Below are positions 23,480-32,166 of a DNA stretch of 64,000 bases, in pieces. Source of the DNA: Primorskyibacter sedentarius (GTDB lineage Bacteria; Pseudomonadota; Alphaproteobacteria; Rhodobacterales; Rhodobacteraceae); the NCBI RefSeq assembly GCF_004342065.1, contig NZ_SLZU01000006.1:1-64000 (forward strand), read 5' to 3'. The notes under the pieces were generated by a model. It was not told the origin of the DNA. It searched no databases and was given only the letters and a program-made list of their open reading frames with translations. The number at the start of each line of letters is the position of its first letter. The stretch's first letter is position 1. Both the position numbers and the translations under genes were made by a program.

Positions 23480-24820
23480 GTGCTGAGAATAAGCGGGATG
23501 GCCGGTTTGGCGGGGCTGGTGCTGCTTGGCGCCTGCGGAGAGCGTGAAGTTGTATTGCCCGGCGAAAGGCTGGGCGTGCGCGAGGTTCTGCAATCCGAAG
23601 AAGGTTTCATTGACCAGTCCGAGGCGCTGAATGATGGCGTCAACCGGGCCGAGGCGATTTCGCTACCGGCCATGTCCACCAATGGCAGCTGGCCGCAGGC
23701 CGCGGGCAGCCCCCTGTTCCGCGTGGATCATGCGCGGCTGTCAAGCAGCCTTACTCCCGTCTGGAGCGCCAATATCGGGCAGGGCGACAAGCGCCGTGTG
23801 CGCATCTCCACCGATCCGGTGGCCGATGCGGGCCGCATCTTTACCATGGACAGCGCCTCGACCGTGACGGCAACGGGCACCGATGGTGCGACGCTGTGGC
23901 AGGCATCCGTGGCGCCTGCGCGCGACGGTGTGGGCGATGCGGGCGGCGGCGGGCTGGCCGTCGGCGGTGGCAGGCTTTTCGTCACTTCGGGCTTTGGCAC
24001 GCTGACAGCACTTGATCCCGCCACCGGCGCCGAGATCTGGCAGCAGAAGCTGGAGGCGACCGGCACCGGCACGCCCAGCTATCATGATGGCATCGTCTAT
24101 GTCGTGTCGGGCGACAGCACCGCCTGGGCGCTGGAAGCCGATACCGGCCGCATCCGTTGGCAGCTGGACGGCTTCGCCGATATCACCAACGTGTCGGGCG
24201 GCCCCGCGCCGGTTGTCAGCGACAAGCAGGTGGTCTTTTCCTTCGGGTCCAACGAGCTGCAATCGACCTTCCGCGAGGGCGGCATCCGGTTGTGGAGCAC
24301 CTCTCTCGCAGGTCAGCGCCAGGGCTCTGTCGCGGCCACTGTCAGCGATGTGACGGGCGATCCGATGCAGGTTGGCAACGTGATCTATGCGGGCACCCAT
24401 TCGGGCCGCACCATGGCGCTGAACGCCGATAGTGGCGAACGTCTGTGGACGGCCCGCGACGGCGCGCTGGACGGGCTCTGGGCCACCGGTGGATCGGTGT
24501 TCTTCGTCTCTGACCGCAACGAGCTGCTGCGGCTGGATGCCAGCGATGGCAGCCGGATCTGGTCCACGCCGCTGCCCGGCTATACCCGCGAGAACCGCCC
24601 ACGCAAGCGCAAGGCGATCCACGCGCATTACGGCCCCATCCTTGCGGGCGGGCGGCTGATCGTCGCCTCCTCTGACGGGCAGATCCGCAGCTTTGATCCG
24701 GTCAGCGGCGCGCTGGCAGGGTCGGTTGCCATCCCCGGCGGGGCCAAGTCGCGGCCCATCGTGATGGGCGGTGTTCTGTATGTCGTGTCGGGCAATGGGC
24801 AACTCCACGCTTTCCGTTGA
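23480..24820 (+). CDS. bamB: Outer membrane protein assembly factor BamB
   Basis: A 446-residue lipoprotein of the BAM complex that inserts beta-barrel proteins in the outer membrane. A signal peptide ends in the lipobox LLGAC; lipidation is expected at that Cys. PQQ-type beta-propeller repeats follow (such as ALDPATGAEIWQQKL, ALEADTGRIRWQL, ALNADSGERLWTA). GTG 23480 is preferred because AGGGGA lies eight bases upstream; ATG 23498 is an alternative but would shorten the signal peptide. Confidence 0.92.
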   Translation: MLRISGMAGLAGLVLLGACGEREVVLPGERLGVREVLQSEEGFIDQSEALNDGVNRAEAISLPAMSTNGSWPQAAGSPLFRVDHARLSSSLTPVWSANIGQGDKRRVRISTDPVADAGRIFTMDSASTVTATGTDGATLWQASVAPARDGVGDAGGGGLAVGGGRLFVTSGFGTLTALDPATGAEIWQQKLEATGTGTPSYHDGIVYVVSGDSTAWALEADTGRIRWQLDGFADITNVSGGPAPVVSDKQVVFSFGSNELQSTFREGGIRLWSTSLAGQRQGSVAATVSDVTGDPMQVGNVIYAGTHSGRTMALNADSGERLWTARDGALDGLWATGGSVFFVSDRNELLRLDASDGSRIWSTPLPGYTRENRPRKRKAIHAHYGPILAGGRLIVASSDGQIRSFDPVSGALAGSVAIPGGAKSRPIVMGGVLYVVSGNGQLHAFR

Positions 24821-24868
24821 CGCGAAATTGCGCTATCGGGGCTGTCTGACGCGCCTTGGAGCCTGATA

Positions 24869-26338
24869 ATGTCTTTCACCCTCGCCATCGTGGGCCGCCC
24901 GAATGTGGGCAAATCCACGCTGTTCAACCGCCTTGTCGGCAAACGTCTGGCCTTGGTCGATGACCAGCCGGGGGTGACCCGCGACCTGCGCGAAGGCGAT
25001 GCGCGCCTTGCCGACCTGCGCTTTACGGTGATCGACACCGCCGGGCTGGAAGAGGCCACGGACGAATCCCTGCAAGGCCGGATGCGCAAGCTGACCGAAC
25101 GCGCGGTGGATATGGCCGATATCTGCCTGTTCATGATCGACGCGCGGGTGGGGGTGACCCCGACCGACGAGGTGTTTGCCGAGATCCTGCGCAAACGCGC
25201 CAAACACGTGATCCTTGCCGCCAACAAGGGCGAAGGCTCTGCCGCCGATGCGGGCGTGATCGAAGCATGGGGCCTGGGCCTTGGCGAGCCGATCCGCCTG
25301 TCCGCCGAACATGGCGAGGGGCTCAACGACCTTTACCTGCATCTAATGCCGCTGGCCGACGGCTTTGCCGAACGCGCCGCCGAAGACGCGCCAGAGGTTG
25401 ACGTCACGCTGGACGAGGACGAGGCAGAGGCGGGCGAGGACGGCCCCGTGCTGCGCCCGATCACCGAGGCCAAGCCGCTGCAGATCGCTGTGGTGGGCCG
25501 GCCCAATGCGGGCAAGTCGACGCTGATCAACCAGATCCTTGGCGAAGACAAGATGCTGACCGGGCCTGAGGCCGGGATCACGCGCGATGCCATCTCCAGC
25601 CGGACAAGCTGGGAAGGGACGCCGATGCGGATCTTCGACACCGCCGGCATGCGCAAGAAGGCCAAGGTGCAGGACAAGCTGGAGAAACTCTCTGTTTCTG
25701 ACGGCCTGCGCGCCGTGAAATTCGCCGAGGTCGTGGTCGTGCTGCTGGATGCGGCGATCCCGTTCGAAAGCCAGGACCTGCGCATCGCGGATCTGGCCGA
25801 GCGCGAAGGCCGCGCCGTGGTGATCGCGGTGAACAAATGGGATATCGAGGAAGACCGTCAGGGCAAGCTGCGCGATCTCAAGGAAGCCTTTGACCGGTTG
25901 CTGCCGCAACTGCGCGGCGCCCCGCTGGTGACGGTGTCTGCCAAGACGGGCAGGGGGCTGGACCGCCTGTATGCCGCGGTGATGAAGGCGCATGAGGTCT
26001 GGAACCGGCGCGTGTCCACCGCGCAGCTCAATCGCTGGCTGACGGGCATGCTGGAACAGCACCCGCCGCCCGCACCGCAGGGCAAACGGATCAAGCTGCG
26101 CTACATGACGCAGGCCAAGACGCGGCCGCCGGGCTTTGTGGTGATGTGCTCGCATCCCGACAAGCTGCCCGCCAGCTATTCGCGCTACCTCGTCAACGGG
26201 CTGCGCGAGGATTTCGACATGCCGGGCACGCCGATCCGGCTGTTCATGCGCGGACAAAGCGACAAGAACCCCTTCAAGGGCCGCCGCAAGACCAATGCGG
26301 GCGCATTGACCAAACACTTGGGCAAACGCCCGAAATAG
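24869..26338 (+). CDS. der: Ribosome biogenesis GTPase Der (EngA)
   Basis: A 489-residue GTPase with two tandem G domains and a C-terminal KH-like domain, needed for 50S assembly. The first P-loop is [11 protein letters not shown] with DTAGL; the second is [11 protein letters not shown] with DTAGM and NKWD. An acidic linker (about residues 170-195) joins them. The C-terminus has [21 protein letters not shown] and a basic tail. It follows bamB by 48 bp and is the last gene of the yfgM-bamB-der group. Confidence 0.96.
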   Translation: MSFTLAIVGRPNVGKSTLFNRLVGKRLALVDDQPGVTRDLREGDARLADLRFTVIDTAGLEEATDESLQGRMRKLTERAVDMADICLFMIDARVGVTPTDEVFAEILRKRAKHVILAANKGEGSAADAGVIEAWGLGLGEPIRLSAEHGEGLNDLYLHLMPLADGFAERAAEDAPEVDVTLDEDEAEAGEDGPVLRPITEAKPLQIAVVGRPNAGKSTLINQILGEDKMLTGPEAGITRDAISSRTSWEGTPMRIFDTAGMRKKAKVQDKLEKLSVSDGLRAVKFAEVVVVLLDAAIPFESQDLRIADLAEREGRAVVIAVNKWDIEEDRQGKLRDLKEAFDRLLPQLRGAPLVTVSAKTGRGLDRLYAAVMKAHEVWNRRVSTAQLNRWLTGMLEQHPPPAPQGKRIKLRYMTQAKTRPPGFVVMCSHPDKLPASYSRYLVNGLREDFDMPGTPIRLFMRGQSDKNPFKGRRKTNAGALTKHLGKRPK

Positions 26339-26858
26339 GCGCGAGGGTGCTTCGTCCGGGGCAGGTGCCCCGGGCCACGGTGGCGTGACCAAATTGGGCG
26401 CTTCCGCGCGCTTTTTATTCAGCAGATGGCAGCGTGACGCGTAAGCCTTCCGGGCGGTGATCCGGCAGGTCGCGGCTGCGATTCGCGGATGCGGTTCCTC
26501 GCGGAAGCTGCGCGGATTCCGGGCCTTGCGCCCTGAGAAAACACGCATTGAAACCCGGGCGAAATCCCGCCGGTTGGGCCCTGTTGCAGGGCGGCGGCGG
26601 GAACCTGCACGAAGCGGTGGCGAAGGGCTGCGCAGGGCAGGTTCCGGGCAATTAAGTTTGCATTTTTTCGCCGGGATTCTCGGCGGATAGGTGCCTGCCT
26701 CCGGCGCCGTTTTGCCGATGTTGACCAAGGGTCAGTTTTGCCGGTCGGGAGGGCTTGAAGGTGGCCGTGTGAAGCACTTTGTCTTGCTTCATGACGGATG
26801 CAATGCCGTCGCAATCGCGGCCCGGGACGGGTCGCATCATCAACCGAGGAGATGACAC
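26339..26858. other. 520-bp gap with no convincing gene; contains a strong hairpin
   Basis: No reading frame here looks like a real protein; those present are Arg/Pro-rich in the manner of GC-rich noncoding DNA. A long hairpin is visible at 26566-26601: CCCGCCG (26566-26572) pairs with CGGCGGG (26595-26601), and inside it GCCCT pairs with AGGGC. It might belong to a small RNA or be part of terminator structure for der. I found no sequence signature of SRP RNA, tmRNA or RNase P RNA. Confidence 0.4.
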
Positions 26859-27095
26859 ATGAAACTCGCAGCACTTACTCTTGGCGCAGCCGTGGCCTTT
26901 GGCGCAGTTCAGGCCCATGCCGAGACCATGATCGAGGATCAGGATGCCAGCGGCACCTATTCGATGGAAGAGCTGCAGGTCGCCTATCCTGGCCTGACCG
27001 AGGATGGTTTTGCCGTGATCGACGCGTCTGGCGATGGCGAAGTGGACATGGAAGAGCTGGCCGCAGCCCGCGAGGCCGGTGTGATCGCCGAATAA
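26859..27095 (+). CDS. Secreted EF-hand miniprotein
   Basis: A 78-residue protein with a signal peptide (cleavage near VQAHA) and two canonical-looking EF-hand loops: DQDASGTYSMEE at about residues 27-38 and DASGDGEVDMEE at about 52-63, with acidic residues at positions 1, 3, 5 or 9 and Glu at 12. It probably binds calcium in the periplasm. Many Rhodobacteraceae have such small EF-hand proteins; the role is unknown. GAGGAGA precedes ATG 26859. Confidence 0.85.
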   Translation: MKLAALTLGAAVAFGAVQAHAETMIEDQDASGTYSMEELQVAYPGLTEDGFAVIDASGDGEVDMEELAAAREAGVIAE

Positions 27096-27151
27096 TGTGA
27101 TAATCGGGTCCTCGCGCACAGGCGCGGGGGCCCAGAGTGCCAGCCAGGGCG

Positions 27152-27184
27152 CCGGGCCCCTGATCACCAACAGGGGCCCGGGCT
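27152..27184 (+). terminator. Hairpin between convergent genes, probable terminator
   Basis: A perfect 11-bp GC-rich stem, CCGGGCCCCTG (27152-27162) with CAGGGGCCCGG (27171-27181), and loop ATCACCAA, followed by GCTTTG. The U-run is short, so efficiency is uncertain. It lies between the EF-hand gene and the convergent TspO-like gene and could serve either. Confidence 0.5.
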
Positions 27185-27197
27185 TTGTGCGATAGCG

Positions 27198-27899
27198 CTA
27201 TTCAGTATCGGTGCCGCGCAGGGCAAGGATGACGAGGATGCCGATGATCGCAAGCGCGGTCACCGCGACATTGAGCGGATCGGAATTGCCCACGATGATG
27301 CCGATCAGCGCCCAGATCACGGTGATGCCATAGCTGGGGGCGCGGTGCAGCGCGTATTGGACGGCCACCGCTAGGGCCAGCCCCAGCGACAGCGCCAGCA
27401 GCGCCGCAGGGGTGGCGGACATCCAGCCATACCCGCCCAGCAACAGCCCGACAGAGACGGCAGAGGCTGCTGTCAGCCACCCGGCATAGACCGCGATGGG
27501 GGCTTGCTGCCACCAGCGGTCCGTGTCGCCGGATTTGAACAGCGCCATCAGCGCCGTGCCCAGCATGGCAAAGATCAGCAGGGTGGCCAGGATCGGCGAA
27601 AGATTGGCCAGCGGGATCCAGGCCGATCCCACAGCAAGGCTGCCAAACAGCCACGGCCGCATCGGCGCCCAGTCGGGATCATCCCCGCGCCGCAGCAGGC
27701 CAAAGCCGCTGCTGGCGATCAGCCAGGCATAGATCAGCCCCCAGATCGAAAAGGCGTAACCCGCAGGCTGCACCGGCGGATCGACCTGCGGCACGGGGAA
27801 GCGGTCCGGCGGAAAGCCGTTGAAACCCTGCGACAGGAACGGGGACGCCGCGAAAGCCACGGCGGCCACGAGAACCAGAATTGCCCAGGCGCGTTTCAT
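27198..27899 (-). CDS. TspO/MBR-related membrane protein
   Basis: A 233-residue multi-pass membrane protein, all hydrophobic with about seven helices. The segment PPVQPAGYAFSIWGLIYAWL and the later WWQQAPIAVYAGWLTAAS resemble the tryptophan-rich sensory protein (TspO) family, in which tetrapyrroles or similar ligands bind. It is longer than classical five-helix TspO (about 160 residues), so it belongs to an extended subgroup. The ligand and role are not known. Confidence 0.7.
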   Translation of the reverse strand: MKRAWAILVLVAAVAFAASPFLSQGFNGFPPDRFPVPQVDPPVQPAGYAFSIWGLIYAWLIASSGFGLLRRGDDPDWAPMRPWLFGSLAVGSAWIPLANLSPILATLLIFAMLGTALMALFKSGDTDRWWQQAPIAVYAGWLTAASAVSVGLLLGGYGWMSATPAALLALSLGLALAVAVQYALHRAPSYGITVIWALIGIIVGNSDPLNVAVTALAIIGILVILALRGTDTE

Positions 27900-27910
27900 T
27901 CGGACATCCT

Positions 27911-29203
27911 TTACTCAAGCGTTCCGTCGGCGCTCAGACGGGTCTTGCCGCGCAGCCACGGGTGCAGTGCCTCGGGCAGCTCGACCGAGCCATCCTCTTG
28001 CTGCCCGTTCTCCAGCACCGCGATCAGGCAGCGCCCCACGGCAAGGCCCGACCCGTTCAGCGTGTGCAGGAATTCCGGCTTGCCGCCGCCTGCGGGTTTG
28101 AACCGCGCATTCATCCGGCGCGCCTGAAAATCGCCGCAGACCGAGACAGAACTGATCTCGCGGTAAGTGTTCTGCCCGGGCAGCCAGACCTCGATGTCAT
28201 GGGTGCGGCGCGCGCCAAAGCCCATGTCACCGGTACAAAGCACCACCGTGCGGTAGGGCAGGCCCAGCCGTTCCAGAATGCCCTGCGCACAGCCGGTCAT
28301 CCGGTCCAGCTCTGCACGGCTATGATCGGGATGGGTGATGCTCACCATCTCGACCTTCTCGAACTGGTGCTGGCGCAGCATGCCCGCAGTGTCACGCCCG
28401 GCGCTGCCTGCCTCCGACCGGAAGCATTGCGAATGGGCGACATAGCGGCGCGGCAGCGTGTCTTCGTCCACCGTCAGCCCGTGCACGATATTGGTCAGCG
28501 TCACCTCGGAGGTGGGGATCATCCACCAGCCATTCGTCGTCTGATAGCTGTCCTCGCCGAATTTCGGCAATTGCCCCGTGCCCAGCATCATCTCTTCGCG
28601 CACCAGAACGGGGGTCCAGGTCTCGGACAGACCGTTTTCCTCGACATGCGTGTCCAGCATGAACTGCGCCAGCGCCCGGTGGACACGTGCAACGCCGCCC
28701 GACAGCACGACGAACCGCGCCCCCGACAGCTTGGCCGCGGTCTCGAAATCCATGCCCGGCTTCACACCGTCCAGATCGTAATGCTCCTTCGGGGCAAAAC
28801 TGAACGCGCGCGGCGTGCCCCAGCGGTGGATCTCGACATTATCGTCCTCATCCGCACCATCGGGCACGTCGTCATAGGGCAGGTTGGGAATGCCCATCAG
28901 CAGCGCGCCAAGCCGGTCGTCCTCGGCCTTGGCCTTTGCCTGCATCTCGGCCATCTCGGCCTTTTTCGCGGCCACCAGCGCGCGCAGGCGTTCGAACTCT
29001 GCCTCGTCGCCCCGACCCTTGGCCGCGCCCACTTCCTTGGAGGCCTTGTTCTGCTCGGCCTGCGCGGTCTCTGCGGCATGGATCGCGGCCCGGCGCGCCT
29101 CGTCAATGGCCAGCACCTCGGACGAGACGGCAGCAATCCCCCTGCGCGACAGCGCCGCATCGAAAGCGGCGGGGTTTTCGCGGATGGCACGGATGTCATG
29201 CAT
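27911..29203 (-). CDS. serS: Seryl-tRNA synthetase
   Basis: A class II aminoacyl-tRNA synthetase of 430 residues that charges tRNA-Ser and tRNA-Sec. An N-terminal antiparallel coiled coil (about 30-100) grips the tRNA long arm. Motif 2 is [21 protein letters not shown] and motif 3 lies at [23 protein letters not shown] 29203 ([11 protein letters not shown]) is the family start. It is 11 bp upstream of the TspO-like gene on the same strand. Confidence 0.97.
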   Translation of the reverse strand: MHDIRAIRENPAAFDAALSRRGIAAVSSEVLAIDEARRAAIHAAETAQAEQNKASKEVGAAKGRGDEAEFERLRALVAAKKAEMAEMQAKAKAEDDRLGALLMGIPNLPYDDVPDGADEDDNVEIHRWGTPRAFSFAPKEHYDLDGVKPGMDFETAAKLSGARFVVLSGGVARVHRALAQFMLDTHVEENGLSETWTPVLVREEMMLGTGQLPKFGEDSYQTTNGWWMIPTSEVTLTNIVHGLTVDEDTLPRRYVAHSQCFRSEAGSAGRDTAGMLRQHQFEKVEMVSITHPDHSRAELDRMTGCAQGILERLGLPYRTVVLCTGDMGFGARRTHDIEVWLPGQNTYREISSVSVCGDFQARRMNARFKPAGGGKPEFLHTLNGSGLAVGRCLIAVLENGQQEDGSVELPEALHPWLRGKTRLSADGTLE

Positions 29204-29372
29204 CTGTCTGGTCCTTCATGATGAATCAGTCTTCGCGGGCGTTATGCACCAGATTTCCGGCGCATGGTACAGTCGGTTTTGTCGCTTTCCGGCATGCTCC
29301 GGCCCGGGCGCTGGTTTCGGCGGGGTTTCGCAAAGCCTGCCGCCGGCAAAGGCTGCATCCCGGCACGGCCCG

Positions 29373-30062
29373 TCACTCCAGACCCGTTTCCATCTGCACC
29401 AGTACCCAGATGGTGACGGGCGCGCCTATGCTGGCCCGCCCGTTGGTGCCGTTCACAACGCCCACCACCTGCCATTCCCCGTCGATCTGTTGCAGGATCG
29501 GCCCGCCGGAATTGCCGCTGCGCGCCGGACAGCCCAGCCACAGCTGCGCCCGGCTCAGCCTGTCGCAATCAAACCGCGCGCCCAGCCGGTGAGGCCGCGT
29601 GTCCTGATAGCCCAGCATCGCCGCCTGCGCCCAGACAGGCGACGCGACGGGCAGCGGCGCAACCGTCAAGGGGCGCTCCAGCCACATCAGCGCAATATCG
29701 TCAGGGCCGGGGGTGAACGCATAGCCCGGATGCACCCGCACCCGCGCGGCCTTGGCATGATCGGCATATTCTCCGCCCAGCCAACCTGCGACAAAATGCA
29801 GCCGGTCCAGAGGCACGCTGCCGTCGCCTTTCATCACGCAATGCGCCGCCGTCAGCACCAGATCCGGCTCGATCAACGTGCCAGAGCACGACGCCCGCCG
29901 GTTAAAGCCCCCCTGATTGACCCGCCCCACGGCCTGCCAATCGGCATGATCCTCGAGCGGCAAGGCCGGCAACTCGGCCAATGCCTGCCCGCCAAAAAGT
30001 AACCACGTGGCCGCAAAGATTAAGTTTGTGAAAATGCAATTTACATGCCGAAATTTCACCAT
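29373..30062 (-). CDS. Trypsin-like serine protease, exported
   Basis: A 229-residue chymotrypsin-fold (S1) protease. The N-terminal hydrophobic segment ending in GQALA is a signal peptide. The catalytic triad is visible: His in TAAHC, Asp in DDIALMWL and Ser in GNSGGP, with CSGTLIEPDLVLTAAHC typical for the family. There is no extra domain. ATG 30062 lies two bases after the TAG of the pentapeptide-repeat gene, so the two are probably co-transcribed. The first 16 codons are AT-rich like that upstream gene, while the rest is GC-rich, which suggests an insertion junction near the start. Confidence 0.88.
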   Translation of the reverse strand: MVKFRHVNCIFTNLIFAATWLLFGGQALAELPALPLEDHADWQAVGRVNQGGFNRRASCSGTLIEPDLVLTAAHCVMKGDGSVPLDRLHFVAGWLGGEYADHAKAARVRVHPGYAFTPGPDDIALMWLERPLTVAPLPVASPVWAQAAMLGYQDTRPHRLGARFDCDRLSRAQLWLGCPARSGNSGGPILQQIDGEWQVVGVVNGTNGRASIGAPVTIWVLVQMETGLE

Positions 30063-30064
30063 GG

Positions 30065-31615
30065 CTATGTGGCCTCGATGATTTTTCGTCGATCGTGATG
30101 TTTGAGTAGTGGTCGCGAGTGGACATTCTTATACCCATTTCTGTCCATCCAAATACCCCAACGCACCTCGAAAGCTCTCCATCCGGTTTTTTCAGCATCA
30201 ACTAATGATCTGTATCCCCACGAACTATTTCGGTTCTCAATTTTTCCTTCAAAAACTTTGTGCTTCCATGCTTTGCGCTCTTGGGCGGGCAAACTTGCTG
30301 ATGCTAATCCCGCACCGGTGAAGTCGCAGCCTTTACACGAGTTGGTCTGGTCAAGATGCACACGGACAAGCTTGGTCCTTTTCAACGTTGCGCGTTCAAA
30401 TCGCGCTAGCGTTAGCGGCGTATCGATCAGGTAAGCTTCTGAAAGGTCTGCTCCAGAAAACTCGGTAGCGATAAGGGATGCATCTCGCAGACCTGCACTG
30501 CGTAGTTCGGCACCCTTAAAAGATGCCCCGTCCAGCAATGTCCCTTCAAAAAGGGCATAATCGAAGTGAGTTCGGTCAAGCTGTGCGTTGCTTAGATCAC
30601 AGCCTCTAAGATCGAGCCTGAAACCTACGGGCCCTTGGTTGGCAGAGAAGCTCTTCTCTAATTCCCTTTGTACAAGTGTTCGGCGGCCCAAGACCGTAAG
30701 CGCGGTCTGAATGTCACTACGCGGTTTTCCTCGCGCGTTTAGCCAATGGGTTGTCACGTTGCGGATTTTTCTAAAGGACTTCTTGGCCAATTCTGGGGTC
30801 ACCAATTGGTCAAGCGGCTTTACGCCTGTCTTAGGTGCATTGTGACGGATGTAGGCGCAGAGGATTTCCATGACGCTGATGTGATCGTCGTGACTGTCCT
30901 TTGCGATGCGTTCCAGTGCATAGATCGCACCGATACGCACCTCGAGGTTGGGCTCCGAAAGTGCGACGTTTGTCCAATTCAGGGTGTTCTCGGCGTCTAG
31001 TGCCGCTCCGCGATGTAACTTTATAGGCGCATCCTTCCATTCGAAATCCCGGTGCATATCTCCGTCCAGCGTATAGAGGATGTTCCGGCCCAGCCGGTTG
31101 ACCTCTTTGCTGGCACCCAAACCTTCAACAGCCTTGTTGATCCGGTCGGTGATATGGCCTTGAACCGCAATCTCCTTCTGTTCTTCCAAAGTCTTGGTCT
31201 GGTCTCTCGTTAGCTTTAGCCGACCGAGTGTTAGCGGAAAGGCAACGACGGCGCCCAACACGGTGGTTAATGCCGTGAGTTGCACCAGTAAGAAGCGCCA
31301 TTCCCATACGGAAGTCGTTTCGCCTTTGTTTGGAACTGTTTCCCAGAGAATCTGCCAAATCAGCCCGAACAGGCCAGCGACTAAGATCAACAAGATTGCA
31401 AGCCAAAGCAGTGAAACGATCAAGAACAGGCCAAGTGGAATTCCCGCGACTCCCAGACGGGTTTGCAAACTGTCAAAGGGCTTGCGTTCAGGACTGCCAA
31501 CTTGCAACAGAAGCGTCGTTACCACGAGGATTGCCAGTACAATACCGCCGTAAGCCGCTGCCCCCCAGAACGCCGATGACACAATTGAGACTTCGCCGGT
31601 TCCGAACTCAATCAC
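30065..31615 (-). CDS. Membrane protein with pentapeptide repeats
   Basis: A 516-residue protein beginning at GTG 31615 with AAGGA upstream. Three or four membrane helices (about 15-38, 50-88 and 107-130) are followed by a cytoplasmic linker with GAIYALERIAKDSHDDHISV and MEILCAYIRH, then about 20 A(D/N)LXX-type pentapeptide repeats (about 330-430), and a C-terminal domain. Proteins with this layout occur in many proteobacteria without assigned function. The gene is visibly less GC-rich than its neighbours, suggesting transfer. It stands two bases before the protease gene. Confidence 0.85.
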   Translation of the reverse strand: MIEFGTGEVSIVSSAFWGAAAYGGIVLAILVVTTLLLQVGSPERKPFDSLQTRLGVAGIPLGLFLIVSLLWLAILLILVAGLFGLIWQILWETVPNKGETTSVWEWRFLLVQLTALTTVLGAVVAFPLTLGRLKLTRDQTKTLEEQKEIAVQGHITDRINKAVEGLGASKEVNRLGRNILYTLDGDMHRDFEWKDAPIKLHRGAALDAENTLNWTNVALSEPNLEVRIGAIYALERIAKDSHDDHISVMEILCAYIRHNAPKTGVKPLDQLVTPELAKKSFRKIRNVTTHWLNARGKPRSDIQTALTVLGRRTLVQRELEKSFSANQGPVGFRLDLRGCDLSNAQLDRTHFDYALFEGTLLDGASFKGAELRSAGLRDASLIATEFSGADLSEAYLIDTPLTLARFERATLKRTKLVRVHLDQTNSCKGCDFTGAGLASASLPAQERKAWKHKVFEGKIENRNSSWGYRSLVDAEKTGWRAFEVRWGIWMDRNGYKNVHSRPLLKHHDRRKIIEAT

Positions 31616-31720
31616 AGATCAATTTCCTTCGCCAAAAATTTCGCGCCTCGGGCGGCTTTTCGGCAGCCTAGCCCTGTCGCGCATTGGCGGCAATGTGGGG
31701 GATTTCGGGGGGCAGAGGGC

Positions 31721-31745
31721 TTTTGTACATATCGGGCGTACAAAA
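31721..31745. promoter_or_regulatory. Dyad upstream of yajC
   Basis: TTTTGTAC (31721-31728) and GTACAAAA (31738-31745) are perfect inverted arms with a 9-base centre. They lie 105 bp before yajC and 106 bp before the start of the divergent pentapeptide-repeat gene, so the site could control either. The regulator is unknown. Confidence 0.4.
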
Positions 31746-31850
31746 AGCACAAAAGGCATCAATCATGCCGCCTTGCATCCGCACCCGTTCGCACATAGGT
31801 TCCGCCAGAATTTGCGGGGGTGCCCCCGTTTTGCCATTAAGGAGCATCCC

Positions 31851-32132
31851 ATGGACGCCGTCGCGCAGTTCCTCCCTCTCATCCTGATCTTCGCGATCAT
31901 GTATTTCCTTCTCATCCGTCCCCAGCAGAAGAAGCTGAAGGATCACCAGAAAATGGTGCAGGCGCTGCGTCGCGGGGACCAGATCGTGACCCAGGGCGGG
32001 CTGATCGGCAAGGTCGTGAAGGTCAAGGAAAACAACGAGTTGGAAGTTGAACTGGCCGAGGGCGTGAAGGTCCGCGTGGTGCAGTCGACCATCGCTCAGG
32101 TGCTGTCCAAGACCGAACCTGCGAACACCTGA
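31851..32132 (+). CDS. yajC: Preprotein translocase subunit YajC
   Basis: A 93-residue single-pass membrane protein associated with SecDF. The helix is FLPLILIFAIMYFLLIRPQQKK, followed by the conserved GDQIVTQGGLIGKVVKV. ATG 31851 has AAGGAGC before it. It is followed by secD after 34 bp, the common yajC-secD-secF order. Confidence 0.96.
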   Translation: MDAVAQFLPLILIFAIMYFLLIRPQQKKLKDHQKMVQALRRGDQIVTQGGLIGKVVKVKENNELEVELAEGVKVRVVQSTIAQVLSKTEPANT

Positions 32133-32166
32133 TCTGCCCAACATATCCCCTTGACGGAGCGGCCTG

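Noticed and set aside
26415-26651. A 78-codon leftward frame after der
   Set aside because: Pro/Arg/Cys composition typical of noncoding GC-rich DNA, with no ribosome-binding site or family.
27881-29221. A 446-codon frame opposite serS
   Set aside because: Shadow of seryl-tRNA synthetase.
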